Part shown: piece after piece, positions 8,549-18,594 of the stretch
Layout of the letters: each line of letters begins with the position of its first letter
How positions within the stretch are numbered: position 1 is the stretch's first letter
Origin: Acidobacteriota bacterium
GTDB taxonomy: Bacteria; Acidobacteriota; Polarisedimenticolia; Gp22-AA2; AA152
Assembly (NCBI GenBank): GCA_022616665.1
Contig: JAKEFJ010000105.1
Span: 1-34,590, forward strand
DNA length: 34,590 bases
Direction: 5' to 3'
Made by a program: the position numbers and the translations under genes
Notes under the pieces: model-generated
The model's database searches: none
What the model was told of the DNA's origin: nothing
Seen by the model: the letters and a program-made list of their open reading frames with translations, nothing else

Positions 8549-9733
8549 GTGGCGCGAGAAGCTTGGATTTTAGGCGGGGCAAGGACTCCCATGGCGGAGT
8601 ACAACGGGCATTTTCGAGGGCTCACCGAAGTGGAGCTCGGCGCCGTGGCGGCGCGTGCGGCGCTGCAGCGATCGGGAGTGAATCCAGCCCAAATCCACCA
8701 CGTGGTTTTCGGAAATGCCCTGCAGACCAGCGGCAATGCGGTCTACGGCGCTCGCCATGTAGCCCTCAAAGCGGGGCTCCCCATCGAGGTCCCCGCCCTC
8801 ACCCTCAACCGGCTGTGCGGCTCCGGCATCCAGTCGCTGATCTCCGCAACTCATCTCATCCGCGGTGACGAGGCCGATAGTGTGCTGGCCGGAGGGATGG
8901 AGAACATGAGCCAGGCGCCTCATGTGATCCGGGGCGCCAGGACGGGATTCCGCCTGGGAGAAGGGAAGCTGGAAGACTCCTTGATGGTCGCCCTCATGGA
9001 TACGCATTGCGGACTCTACATGGCGCAGACCGCGGAAAAGATTGCGCATGAACGCGACATCTCCCGGCGGGAGCAGGATGCCTTTGCGCTCCTCAGCCAA
9101 CAGCGGGCCGAGGCTGCCCATCAAGCGGGAAAGTTCAGGGAGGAGATCGAGCCCGTCACCGTGAAGGAGGGTCGCAAGGAAATCCTCGTCAGTGAGGACG
9201 ATCACCGGCGACCCGAGACGACGCTGGAGGCCCTGGGTCGACTATCGCCTGCCTTCAACCGGGAGGGCTCGGTGACCGCAGGAAATGCGTCAGGAATCGT
9301 CGACGGCGCCGCCGCCGTGGTGGTTTCGGCGAATCCCGATGCCGGCGGCAAAAAGCCCCTGGGGCGGATTATCGCCTGGGGGATCGTCGGAGTGGAGCCC
9401 AGCATCATGGGAATTGGCCCGGTGCCTGCCACGAGGCTGGCGTTGAAAAAAGCCGGGCTGTCTCTCAAGGAAATCGATCTGGTGGAAGTAAACGAGGCCT
9501 TCGCGGCACAGTACCTGGCGGTGGAGAAGGACCTGGGTCTGGAGCGCGAGCGGGTCAATGTCAATGGCGGCGCCATCGCGCTGGGGCATCCTCTGGGGGC
9601 CACCGGGACTCGATTGGTCCTCACCTTGTTGCTGGAGCTTGGAAGGCGCCGGGGACGCTTCGGGCTGGCCACCGCCTGCATCGGCGGGGGGCAGGGAATC
9701 GCCATCATCGTCGAATCGGCCTCCCGGGGCTGA
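8549..9733 (+). CDS. Acetyl-CoA C-acetyltransferase (thiolase)
   Basis: GGARTPMAEYNGHF; LNRLCGSGIQSL; NVNGGAIALGHPLGATGTR; CIGGGQG. Confidence 0.96.
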   Translation: MAREAWILGGARTPMAEYNGHFRGLTEVELGAVAARAALQRSGVNPAQIHHVVFGNALQTSGNAVYGARHVALKAGLPIEVPALTLNRLCGSGIQSLISATHLIRGDEADSVLAGGMENMSQAPHVIRGARTGFRLGEGKLEDSLMVALMDTHCGLYMAQTAEKIAHERDISRREQDAFALLSQQRAEAAHQAGKFREEIEPVTVKEGRKEILVSEDDHRRPETTLEALGRLSPAFNREGSVTAGNASGIVDGAAAVVVSANPDAGGKKPLGRIIAWGIVGVEPSIMGIGPVPATRLALKKAGLSLKEIDLVEVNEAFAAQYLAVEKDLGLERERVNVNGGAIALGHPLGATGTRLVLTLLLELGRRRGRFGLATACIGGGQGIAIIVESASRG

Positions 9734-9782
9734 TGGGTTTCTCTTCGAAGGCGGCCGCCGGGCCGGGCCGCAAGGGGAAATC

Positions 9783-10670
9783 ATGAAGATCCGAACGGTA
9801 GGGGTCATAGGGTCCGGCTTGATGGGATCCGGCATCGCACAGGTCTCGGCGCAGGCAGGGTGTCCGACCACCATCCTGGAAGTCTCAAAGGAGCTGCTGG
9901 ACAAGGGAATGCAACGCATTCAGGGCTTTCTTGACTCCGGCGTCGACAAAGGAAAATTGAGACCCGAGGCCAGGGACCGCACGCTCTCCCTGCTCAAGGG
10001 GACGACGGAGATGAAAGATCTCTCCGAATGCGACCTGGTCATCGAAGCCATCACGGAGAATCTTTCAGCCAAGCGCGATCTGTTCTCAGCAGCGAGCAAG
10101 GTTTGCTCAGAGAAGTCCATTTTCGCCAGCAACACCTCATCCCTGTCCATCACCGAGATCATGACCGCATCGTCTCGCCCAGAGCGGTTCCTGGGACTGC
10201 ATTTCTTCAATCCCGTTCCCCTGATGAAGCTGGTGGAGGTGGTGCGCACCATCGTGACCCAGGATGAGGTTGAATCTGCTGCGCTTGAATTCGTCCGGGC
10301 AACGGGGAAGACCCCCATTCGGACCTCGGACCGGACCGGCTTCATCGTCAATCGTCTGCTGGTTCCTTACATCCTGGACGCCATCCGGGCCCTGGAGAAC
10401 GGCGTGGGAAGCATCGAGGAGATCGACGCCGGGATGAGGCTCGGGTGCGGCTATCCCATGGGTCCATTCACGCTCTTGGATTTCGTGGGCCTGGACACGA
10501 CCTATTACATTGCTGGAATCATGTTCGACGAGTTCAAGGAAGCGCGCTTTGCCGCCCCACCCCTCCTCAAGCGCATGGTCCTGGCGGGAACGCTGGGGCG
10601 CAAATCTGGCAAGGGATTCTACGACTACTCCCAGGACCCACCGGTTCCGCAAAACCATCTCACCGCCTGA
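9783..10670 (+). CDS. 3-hydroxybutyryl-CoA dehydrogenase
   Basis: ATG 9783; MKIRTVGVIGSGLMGSGIAQVSAQAG; LGLHFFNPVPLMKLVEVV; DRTGFIVNRLLVPY. Confidence 0.95.
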   Translation: MKIRTVGVIGSGLMGSGIAQVSAQAGCPTTILEVSKELLDKGMQRIQGFLDSGVDKGKLRPEARDRTLSLLKGTTEMKDLSECDLVIEAITENLSAKRDLFSAASKVCSEKSIFASNTSSLSITEIMTASSRPERFLGLHFFNPVPLMKLVEVVRTIVTQDEVESAALEFVRATGKTPIRTSDRTGFIVNRLLVPYILDAIRALENGVGSIEEIDAGMRLGCGYPMGPFTLLDFVGLDTTYYIAGIMFDEFKEARFAAPPLLKRMVLAGTLGRKSGKGFYDYSQDPPVPQNHLTA

Positions 10671-10699
10671 GTCGGGAACTCAGGGCACGAGGAGCCCCC

Positions 10700-11482
10700 A
10701 TGAGCTTCCAGAACCTGACCCTTGAAATTCGCGACCGCGTGGCCCGCCTGACCGTGAATCGGCCGGAAAAGCTCAATGCGCTCAATCGCGCCACCCTCCA
10801 GGAAATGGAACAGGCCTTCTCGGAGTGTTCCTCCGACCCCGCGGTGGGATTGGTGATTCTGACGGGATCGGGCGCGAAAGCGTTCATCGCCGGCGCCGAC
10901 ATCAATGAGCTGGCGCAACAGACTCCCGTGGAAGGAAGAGAGTACGCGCGCTATGGGCAGCGGCTGTTCCAGCGCATCGAAAGCCTTGGAAAGCCTGTCC
11001 TGGCGGCCATCAACGGCTATGCCCTGGGCGGAGGCTGCGAGATTGCCCTGGCTTGCACGCTGCGCTTTGCGGCATCGACCGCCCGATTCGGACAGCCTGA
11101 AGTGAACCTGGGTCTCATCCCAGGCTATGGAGGGACCCAGCGACTCGCCCGACTTGTGGGAAGAGGCAAAGCCCAAGAGTTGATTCTCACCGGGGAGATG
11201 ATCGACGCAGCCGAGGCGCTGAGGATCGGCCTGGTGAATCAGGTGTTCCCGGCGGAGGAGTTGCTGCCTAAGACCGAGGCGGTGGCCTCCATCATCCTTT
11301 CCCGCGGACCTCTCGCCGTGCGCTACGCCATGGAGGCGATCCACCGGGGACTGAATATGCCCCTGGAAGAAGGGTTGGATTACGAGGCCACGCTGTTCTC
11401 CGTTCTGTGCTCTTCAACGGACATGAAGGAAGGGACCCGGGCATTCCTCGAGAAGCGCAAGCCCAAATTCGAAGGACGATAG
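10700..11482 (+). CDS. Enoyl-CoA hydratase/crotonase
   Basis: ATG 10700; LNRATLQEMEQAF; GYALGGGCEIALACTLRFA; FGQPEVNLGLIPGYGGTQRL retains both catalytic Glu positions. Confidence 0.95.
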   Translation: MSFQNLTLEIRDRVARLTVNRPEKLNALNRATLQEMEQAFSECSSDPAVGLVILTGSGAKAFIAGADINELAQQTPVEGREYARYGQRLFQRIESLGKPVLAAINGYALGGGCEIALACTLRFAASTARFGQPEVNLGLIPGYGGTQRLARLVGRGKAQELILTGEMIDAAEALRIGLVNQVFPAEELLPKTEAVASIILSRGPLAVRYAMEAIHRGLNMPLEEGLDYEATLFSVLCSSTDMKEGTRAFLEKRKPKFEGR

Positions 11483-11494
11483 TCTGAACCCCAT

Positions 11495-11523
11495 TTGGAA
11501 AAGGGACTCTTGAAACCTATATT
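11495..11523 (+). promoter_or_regulatory. Putative promoter TTGGAA-N17-TATATT upstream of the lpt-rpoN-hpf cluster
   Basis: ttggaa 11495-11500, 17-nt spacer, tatatt 11518-11523. Confidence 0.55.
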
Positions 11524-11551
11524 GCCCTCGAGCGCGGAAGGAGCAGGAGGC

Positions 11552-13369
11552 ATGACCTCATCCGGCGCCTACCGGGTGAATCTTCGACCTCTGAGATTGA
11601 TCAGCGCCCTGAGGGTCGTGATCGCGGCGCTCCTGGTTGCCTTCGGCGTGCTCCTGTTCCTCAGCTTCGGGAAGAAGGAAGAGGGTGCCGTCCGCATCCA
11701 CCTCGCTCAACCCCCGAGCGCCGACGAGCAGGTGGTGGATCTCTCAGAAAAATTCGCCATCGTGGGCACCAAGGGCGGAAGGGAGGCTTTCCGTCTTCAA
11801 GCCGACCAGGTCACCGGCCTCGTGGGGGAAAAGAAGATCCTCCAGGGAGTACACCTGGAGGTTTTTAGCGAGAATGGGGACCGACTGGCGCTGAGCGGGG
11901 ACACCGGTCAGTTCGACATGAGCGACAAGAAGGCCCAGCTAACGGGCCAGGCCCGGGTGGAAGGAAAAGACGGTTTCCAGCTCACCGCCCCGAGCCTCAG
12001 TTTCGACGGGGACAGGGATATGATTTTCACACCCGATGAAATCGCCTTCCAGAGCCGGGGGCTGTCCGGCACCGGAAAGGGACTGAATTACCTCATCGTC
12101 GAGAAAACCCTGAAGATTCCGTCGGCAGTGCAGGTGACGGTTTTTCCCGCCAAGCCAGGGGAGCCCCAGACGACGATCACGAGCTCTGAGATGACCCTGT
12201 CGCTCTCCGGGAATGACGTGGTGTTCAACGGGACGGTCCAGCTATTCCGGGGAGGGGAATCCTTCGCGGGGGACTACCTGCAGCTCGTCATGGACGAGAC
12301 GCACCGGAATCCTGTGTCGGTAAAGGCCTACGGCCAGGTGAAGGCGACGGTCCTTTCGGGGAAAGAGGCGGCGCCCGCCATGCTGGTTACCGACAGCCTA
12401 TTCGCCACTTTCGGCCCCAACGGAGGCGGCTTGGAAAAGGTAGAGGCGCTGGGCAACTGCCGGTTGGAGAGCTCGGGAATGGAGGGGAGCGGTGAGAGGC
12501 TGCTTGCCGAAGTCCCGGAAGATCGCATCGCCTTGCGCGGAGACCCGGTCGTCGTGGACTCGCGCAGCCGAATCGCCGCTCAGGAAATCGACCTGCATCC
12601 GTCGGCTCGCGGACTGGAAGCCCGCGGTGACGTGAAGACCTCCTTCCAAGGCAAGGCCGCCGGGGGCCAAGGCGCCTCCCCCGCGTATTTCAGCGGCCAG
12701 GAGCCGATTTTCTTCCAATCCCGCAGTCTTTCGGTTGACGACGGTGGTGAGATGGCGCGCTTCTCAGGAAGCGTGCGCGGCTGGCAAGGTGACGATTCCA
12801 TCCAGGCCGAGGAAATCGTCTTGCGCTTTGGCGACCGGAGCATGAAAGCCTATCGAAACGTCTTGTGCCGATTCGTGGCCCAGGAAGACAGCGCCGCCAC
12901 GTCCCCCCTCACGGCGTCGCCCCCCACGCTCATCGTGGCCTCCGCCATGGAGTACACAGAGGCGGAGGGAATCGTCCACTTTCGGGATTCGGTCAAGCTC
13001 ACGCGCGAGAATTCAACCCTGCTCTCGGATCGGATGCACGCGAGCCTGACGGATCCCCAAAAGGGACGCCGGCGAATCAGGCAGGTCCTGGCAGAGGGGC
13101 ATGCGCGATTCTCCCACCTCACCAACAGCGGGGCCGCTGACCGGCTGACCTATTTTCCGGAGCAGGAGCTGGCGGAGCTACAACAGGACGCGGGGCTGGC
13201 CGAGGTGGCCGATCTCACCAGCGGCAGGACCATCAAGGGAAAAACCTTGAAATTCGACCTGAAGGGGAACCGGGTATTGACGGAAAGCTCCGACGGCGGG
13301 CGCACCTGGATCACCCTGAACCCCAAGGACAAGGAAACCCCGGGTCTTGAACCGAAGATTGGACATTGA
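11552..13369 (+). CDS. LPS export protein: LptC-like N-terminus fused to LptA/OstA-like C-terminus
   Basis: ATG 11552 with aggagg RBS; single N-terminal [40 protein letters not shown] (LptC-like); [11 protein letters not shown]...[14 protein letters not shown]...[17 protein letters not shown] (LptA-like); followed by lptB. Confidence 0.82.
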   Translation: MTSSGAYRVNLRPLRLISALRVVIAALLVAFGVLLFLSFGKKEEGAVRIHLAQPPSADEQVVDLSEKFAIVGTKGGREAFRLQADQVTGLVGEKKILQGVHLEVFSENGDRLALSGDTGQFDMSDKKAQLTGQARVEGKDGFQLTAPSLSFDGDRDMIFTPDEIAFQSRGLSGTGKGLNYLIVEKTLKIPSAVQVTVFPAKPGEPQTTITSSEMTLSLSGNDVVFNGTVQLFRGGESFAGDYLQLVMDETHRNPVSVKAYGQVKATVLSGKEAAPAMLVTDSLFATFGPNGGGLEKVEALGNCRLESSGMEGSGERLLAEVPEDRIALRGDPVVVDSRSRIAAQEIDLHPSARGLEARGDVKTSFQGKAAGGQGASPAYFSGQEPIFFQSRSLSVDDGGEMARFSGSVRGWQGDDSIQAEEIVLRFGDRSMKAYRNVLCRFVAQEDSAATSPLTASPPTLIVASAMEYTEAEGIVHFRDSVKLTRENSTLLSDRMHASLTDPQKGRRRIRQVLAEGHARFSHLTNSGAADRLTYFPEQELAELQQDAGLAEVADLTSGRTIKGKTLKFDLKGNRVLTESSDGGRTWITLNPKDKETPGLEPKIGH

Positions 13370-14075
13370 GGAAATCAGCAAGTCGTATCGTGGCCGCCAG
13401 GTGGTGCGAAACGTCACGCTCCACATCGAGAGTGGTGAAGTGGTGGGACTGCTGGGCCCGAACGGTGCGGGAAAAACCACGACCTTCTATTGCATCCTGG
13501 GTCTGGTCCGTCCCGATCGGGGGAGGATCTTGCTGGGCGGCCACGATATCACCAAGCTTCCCATGTACCTGCGGGCGAGGGAGGGGATCAGCTACCTGCC
13601 CCAAGAGGCCTCCATCTTTCGGAAACTGACCGTGGAAGAGAACCTGATGGCCATCCTGGAGACGCTCAACCTGAACAAGTCCGAGCTGAAGGAGCGGGCA
13701 CGAGCCATCCTGGAGGAGCTTAAGATCGCGCACCTGGCCCTGTCCCCGGCCTATGCCCTTTCGGGCGGAGAGCGGCGGCGCGCCGAAATCGCCCGTGCGC
13801 TGGTGCTGTCACCTTCCTTCATCCTGCTGGATGAGCCCTTCTCGGGGATTGATCCCCTGGCGGTCAACGACATTCAGCGCATCATCCAGCAGCTGCGACA
13901 AAAAGGGATCGGCATTCTGATCACCGACCACAATGTGATCGAAACCCTGCGGATCACCGATCGGGCCTACATCATCGCCGGCGGGGAAATATTCCGAAAG
14001 GGGGCGCCGGACGAGCTGGCCTCCGACGCGAAAGTGCGCGAGATATACCTGGGTGACAACTTCCGGCTGAACTGA
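13347..14075 (+). CDS. lptB: LPS export ABC transporter ATP-binding protein LptB (TTG start at 13347 or 13359)
   Basis: [68 protein letters not shown]; overlaps the 3' end of the previous gene. Confidence 0.95.
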   Translation: MNRRLDIEEISKSYRGRQVVRNVTLHIESGEVVGLLGPNGAGKTTTFYCILGLVRPDRGRILLGGHDITKLPMYLRAREGISYLPQEASIFRKLTVEENLMAILETLNLNKSELKERARAILEELKIAHLALSPAYALSGGERRRAEIARALVLSPSFILLDEPFSGIDPLAVNDIQRIIQQLRQKGIGILITDHNVIETLRITDRAYIIAGGEIFRKGAPDELASDAKVREIYLGDNFRLN

Positions 14076-14084
14076 GGGCGGGCC

Positions 14085-15530
14085 ATGGCTTTGGAACAAA
14101 AGCTCAACATGCGGCTGGCGACCAAGCTGGTGATGACGCCGTCGCTGCAGCAAGCCATCAAGCTCCTTCAGATGTCCAAGCTGGAATTGGTCGAAGAGAT
14201 CACCCAGGAGCTTACCGCCAACCCGGTGCTGGAGGAGTCGCAGGAGCCCCGGGAAGGCGAGGCACCCGAGCCCGAAGTTCGTACCGATGAGCCGACCCCG
14301 CCGGTCGAGACCCCGCAGGACGGCGTCGGTGATTCCTTCCAGGAAATCGACTACCAATCGTACTTCCAAGACTATCTGGACGCGGGATACTCGCCTCGCC
14401 CCCCTACGGAGGAGATGGAGGCGCCGCCCCTGGAGAATACGCTCACCCGTCCGCAAAACCTCTCGGAGCATCTCCTCTGGCAGCTGGCGATGAACCTCCC
14501 GGAAGGGAGGGATCAAGAGATCGGAAAGGCCATCATCGGGAACCTGGACGATGCCGGCTATCTGAAGGCCACGCTCGAGGAAATCCAATCCATGGGAAAT
14601 TACCCCTCCGCCGACGTGGAGAGAGTCCTTTCCCAGATTCAAGACTTCGACCCCACCGGAGTGGCAGCCCGGGACCTGCAAGAATGCCTGATGATTCAGA
14701 TTCGGGCCCTGGACATGGAGGAGACTCCTCAAGAGACGATCATTCGGGATCACATGGAGCTGCTCCAGGGCCGCCGGATCAAAGAACTGGCGCAGGCTTT
14801 GGGGTGCTCCCTTGAGGAGATTCACGGCCACCTCGAGATCATCCGCCACCTGGATCCCAAGCCGGGGAAAAAATACAATACCGATCGCTCCAGCTACGTG
14901 GTTCCCGATGTCTACGTGGTCAAGGTGGATGGCGAATACACCATCGTGCTGAACGAAGAGGGACTCCCCAGGCTTCGGGTCAGCTCGTTCTACCGCCGGA
15001 TGGTGGACCGTTCCAATACCGATATCACCCGGGAAGCGCGCGACTACGTGCGCGAAAAGCTCAGTTCCGCCTTGCGGCTCATCAAGAGTTTGGAAGAGCG
15101 GCAGCGCACCATCTACAAGGTCGCCCGGAGCATCGTAAACTTTCAGCGGAACTTCCTGGACTACGGCTTCGAGCACCTCCGGCCCCTGGTTCTCAGGAAC
15201 GTGGCCGACGACATCCAAATGCACGAATCCACCGTGAGCCGGGTGGTCAACAACAAGTACATGCACACCCCCCGAGGCCTATTCGAAATGAAGTTCTTCT
15301 TTCACTCCGGGATCGCGTCCGTGCAGGGGGAGGATGTCTCCTCCCTGACGGTGAAGGAGCGAATCAAGAAACTGGTGTCGGAAGAAAGCGCCGTGCGACC
15401 CCTGTCGGATTCGGCGCTGGCCAAGATCCTCGGGGGAGAAGGGCTGCAAATCGCCCGGCGTACCGTCGCGAAGTATCGAGAGGAGCTGCGCATCCCTTCC
15501 TCCAATGAGCGCCGGCAGGGCTTTCGCTGA
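14085..15530 (+). CDS. rpoN: RNA polymerase sigma-54 factor
   Basis: LVMTPSLQQAIKLLQMSKLELVEEI; DIQMHESTVSRVVNNKYMHTPRGLFEMKFFF; RpoN box ARRTVAKYREEL. Confidence 0.97.
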   Translation: MALEQKLNMRLATKLVMTPSLQQAIKLLQMSKLELVEEITQELTANPVLEESQEPREGEAPEPEVRTDEPTPPVETPQDGVGDSFQEIDYQSYFQDYLDAGYSPRPPTEEMEAPPLENTLTRPQNLSEHLLWQLAMNLPEGRDQEIGKAIIGNLDDAGYLKATLEEIQSMGNYPSADVERVLSQIQDFDPTGVAARDLQECLMIQIRALDMEETPQETIIRDHMELLQGRRIKELAQALGCSLEEIHGHLEIIRHLDPKPGKKYNTDRSSYVVPDVYVVKVDGEYTIVLNEEGLPRLRVSSFYRRMVDRSNTDITREARDYVREKLSSALRLIKSLEERQRTIYKVARSIVNFQRNFLDYGFEHLRPLVLRNVADDIQMHESTVSRVVNNKYMHTPRGLFEMKFFFHSGIASVQGEDVSSLTVKERIKKLVSEESAVRPLSDSALAKILGGEGLQIARRTVAKYREELRIPSSNERRQGFR

Positions 15531-15544
15531 GGAGCGGTGGCGTC

Positions 15545-16075
15545 ATGAAAATCCATTTCACCGGCAGGCAGATCGAGGTGAGCCCTGCATTGCGCAAGGT
15601 CGCGGAAGAGCGCCTGGCCAAACTGGACAAGTTTTTAGACCACCTGATGGAGGCGCATGTCATCCTGGCGGTGGAAAAGCGCCGCCACCGCGCCGAAGTG
15701 GTGGTTCACGGTCGCCACGTCACACTCTCGGCGGCGGGAGAGACGGCCGACATGTACTCCACTCTCTCGCTGGTGGCGGACCGCCTCGAGCGCCAAGCGA
15801 AAAAGCACCGTGACAAGATCAAGGTCAAAAAAAAGCGGGACGGAGCCCGAATTTCCCCGCGCCGCCTGGCGCGTGCCTCCTCGATCCCGGAATCTCCCCG
15901 GGTCGTGAGTGTGGATTCCTCGCCGCTCAAACCGATGTCCTTGGAGGAGGCGCTCCTTCAGCTCTCCGGCACCGAAAAGGAATTCCTGGTTTTCTGCCAT
16001 GCCTCCTCCAGGCGAGTGTCGGTCCTCTACCGGCGGAAGGACGGCAACTTCGGACTCATCGAGCCCGAGACCTAA
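15545..16075 (+). CDS. hpf: Ribosome hibernation promoting factor (long form)
   Basis: MKIHFTGRQIEVSPALRKVAEERLAKLDKFL; C-terminal MSLEEALLQLSGTEKEFLVFCHASSRRVSVLYRRKDGNFGLIEPE. Confidence 0.93.
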   Translation: MKIHFTGRQIEVSPALRKVAEERLAKLDKFLDHLMEAHVILAVEKRRHRAEVVVHGRHVTLSAAGETADMYSTLSLVADRLERQAKKHRDKIKVKKKRDGARISPRRLARASSIPESPRVVSVDSSPLKPMSLEEALLQLSGTEKEFLVFCHASSRRVSVLYRRKDGNFGLIEPET

Positions 16076-16100
16076 TGGCCGGGGCGCTCCGGCGGCGCGG

Positions 16101-16130
16101 TTGACAGCCCTTCGAAAACGTTGCTATCCT
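16101..16130 (+). promoter_or_regulatory. Putative promoter TTGACA-N18-TATCCT with extended -10 (TGC)
   Basis: ttgaca 16101-16106; tgc 16122-16124; tatcct 16125-16130. Confidence 0.6.
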
Positions 16131-16136
16131 GCAACG
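16119..16136. promoter_or_regulatory. Inverted repeat CGTTGC-TATCCT-GCAACG enclosing the -10
   Basis: Perfect 6-bp arms with the putative -10 hexamer as the whole spacer. Confidence 0.5.
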
Positions 16137-16270
16137 ACTTACAAGCGTTGAACCCATCGACCTCGTGCACTTCCAAGGGACCTGTTCCGGGTCCCGGCCT
16201 CCCCGTGCGGCAGGTCGCCGAACGATCGCTTGCGAGGTCTCCTGAAAACCGGGGACATGCAGGAGAGTTC

Positions 16271-17413
16271 ATGAACCTGGAATTGACCGCGGAACATCGA
16301 GCCATCCGGGAGATGGTGCGGGATTTCGCCGAAAAGGAGATCGCCCCAGGCGCGGCCCGGCATGATCGCACGCGAGAATTCCCCTACGAAAACGTGCGCA
16401 AGTGCGCCGCTCTCAATCTTCTAGGCGCCATGGTCTCGGAGGAGTTCGGCGGCTCGGGGCTCGACACCATCAGCTACACCCTGATCGTGGAGGAGCTTTC
16501 GCGAGCCTGCGCGTCGACCGGTGTCATCGTCTCCGTGAATAACTCCCTGTTCTGCCATCCGGTGGAGAAATTCGGCAGCGAGGATCAGAAGCGACGCTTT
16601 CTCTTGCCCCATGCCAAGGGCGAGAAGCTGGGCTGCTTCTGCCTCTCCGAGCCCGGGGCCGGCTCCGATGCGGGAAACCAGCAAACCACCGCCGTGCGCA
16701 AGGGCGACGGATACGTGCTGAACGGCACCAAGAATTTCATTACGAACGGTGTGGCCGCCGATAGCGCCCTGGTATTCGCCGCCACCGACAAGGCAAAGGG
16801 GCATCATGGCATCTCGGCGTTCATCGTGGAGAAGGGCACGCCGGGATTTCGCCTGGGGAAGGACGAGGTCAAGCTGGGCATCACCTGCTCCGGGTCCGTG
16901 GAGATGGTCTTCGAGGACTGCCGGGTCGGAGCTTCCAACCTCCTGGGCGAGGAGGGCATGGGATTCAAAATCGCCATGAATACCCTGGACGGCGGACGCA
17001 TCGGCATTGCGGCGCAGGCGGTGGGAATCGCGCGGGCTTGTCTGGAAGAATCTACTCGGTACGCAAAGCAGCGCAAGGCCTTCGGAAAGGCCATTGCGGA
17101 GTTTCAGGCAATCCAGTTCATGCTGGCGGACATGGCCACCGAGGTGGACGCCGCCAGGCTTCTCACGCATCGGGCTGCCTGGACCAAGGATCAGGGAGGT
17201 CGTTTTTCCCTGGAGGCTGCTCAGGCAAAGCTGTTCGCCTCGGAGGTGGCGATGCGCTCAGCGGTGAAAGCGGTGCAGATTTTCGGAGGTTATGGTTACA
17301 TGAATGACTACCCGGTGGAGCGCTATTTCAGGGACGCGAAGATCACCGAGATCTACGAAGGAACCTCGGAAATCCAGCGCCTCGTCATCGCCGCCTCCCT
17401 CCTGAAGGACTGA
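16271..17413 (+). CDS. Acyl-CoA dehydrogenase (short-chain type)
   Basis: ATG 16271; MNLELTAEHRAIREMVRDFAEKEIAP; CFCLSEPGAGSDAGNQQT; catalytic-Glu motif [15 protein letters not shown]. Confidence 0.95.
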   Translation: MNLELTAEHRAIREMVRDFAEKEIAPGAARHDRTREFPYENVRKCAALNLLGAMVSEEFGGSGLDTISYTLIVEELSRACASTGVIVSVNNSLFCHPVEKFGSEDQKRRFLLPHAKGEKLGCFCLSEPGAGSDAGNQQTTAVRKGDGYVLNGTKNFITNGVAADSALVFAATDKAKGHHGISAFIVEKGTPGFRLGKDEVKLGITCSGSVEMVFEDCRVGASNLLGEEGMGFKIAMNTLDGGRIGIAAQAVGIARACLEESTRYAKQRKAFGKAIAEFQAIQFMLADMATEVDAARLLTHRAAWTKDQGGRFSLEAAQAKLFASEVAMRSAVKAVQIFGGYGYMNDYPVERYFRDAKITEIYEGTSEIQRLVIAASLLKD

Positions 17414-17419
17414 GGAGCG

Positions 17420-18568
17420 ATGGATTTTTCCCTCTCCGAAGAGCAGTGTCTCCTGCGGGACTCCTTGCGGGAATTCGTGCTTCGGGAAGTCTCGCCCGAA
17501 GCGGGCGAGCTGGATCGCGCCTCGCTTTTCCCGGCGCGGGCCATCCGCCGATTGGCCGAGATGGGGCTGCTGGGGATGTCCATTCCCGAAGCGTACGGTG
17601 GCGCCGGACTGAACAGTGTCGGAGTGGCCCTGGCGATCGAGGAGATCGCCCGAGGGTCGGCCTCTCTGGCGGTGACGGTCAGCGTGACCAATTCGGTCTG
17701 CGCCGTTCCTATCGCGCGTTACGGGACGGAGGAGCAGAAACGCCGGTACCTCCCCCAGCTGGCGAAGGGAAATATCCTCGGAGGCTTTTCGCTCACCGAG
17801 CCGGATTCAGGCTCCGATGCGGCGCACCTGCGCACGCGGGCGCGGCGCGACGGGGATTCCTACACCTTGAGCGGCGACAAGGCCTGGGTGACCAACGTAG
17901 TGGAAGGTCAGCTCTTCGTGCTGGTGGCTGCCACCGACCCTTCCCAAGGCGCGCGCGGATTGACCGCTTTCCTGGTGGAAAAGGGCTTTCCCGGTTTTTC
18001 CTTCGGAAAGGTCGAGGACAAGATGGGGCTGAGATCCTCCCTGACCGGGGGAATCCTCCTGCAGGACTGCCGCGTGCCGGGAGCGAACCGCCTAGGAGAG
18101 GAGGGGCAAGGCTTCAAAATTGCCATGACGACCTTGGATGGAGCCCGCATCGGGATTGCGGCCCAGGCCGTGGGTATCGCCCGGGGAGCTCTGGAAGAGT
18201 CTTTAGCCTTCTCGAGGCAACGAAAGGCTTTCGGCCAGCCCATCAACCAGTTCCAGGCCATCCAGTTCATGCTGGCCGACATGTCCACCGCCATCGAAGC
18301 GGCCCGACTGCTGGTCCACCGCGCCGCGCACCTTCGAGACTTGGGGAATGTCACGTATACTCGGGAAGCATCCATGGCCAAGCTTTTCGCCTCGGAGATG
18401 GTCAATCGCGTCGCCTATCAGGCCGTGCAGATCCACGGTGCCTGCGGATACTCTCGGGAGTACCCTGTAGAGCGGTATTTTCGGGATGCCCGGGTCACCA
18501 CGATCTATGAGGGAACCTCCGAGATACAGCGCTTAGTCATCGCCCGCAAGCTCCTGGAGAGCCTCTAG
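17420..18568 (+). CDS. Acyl-CoA dehydrogenase
   Basis: [65 protein letters not shown]. Confidence 0.95.
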   Translation: MDFSLSEEQCLLRDSLREFVLREVSPEAGELDRASLFPARAIRRLAEMGLLGMSIPEAYGGAGLNSVGVALAIEEIARGSASLAVTVSVTNSVCAVPIARYGTEEQKRRYLPQLAKGNILGGFSLTEPDSGSDAAHLRTRARRDGDSYTLSGDKAWVTNVVEGQLFVLVAATDPSQGARGLTAFLVEKGFPGFSFGKVEDKMGLRSSLTGGILLQDCRVPGANRLGEEGQGFKIAMTTLDGARIGIAAQAVGIARGALEESLAFSRQRKAFGQPINQFQAIQFMLADMSTAIEAARLLVHRAAHLRDLGNVTYTREASMAKLFASEMVNRVAYQAVQIHGACGYSREYPVERYFRDARVTTIYEGTSEIQRLVIARKLLESL

Positions 18569-18594
18569 GCAATGAGAAGGGAAACGAATCGCCG

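Noticed and set aside
8512-8560. tRNA-like D-arm string (TAGCTTAGCTCGATGAAGAGC)
   Set aside because: No matching acceptor stem, anticodon arm or TPsiC (GTTCRA) loop follows; it lies in the thiolase leader.
13809-15266. 485-aa minus-strand ORF opposite lptB/rpoN
   Set aside because: Same GC-driven antisense artefact; the plus strand is clearly rpoN.
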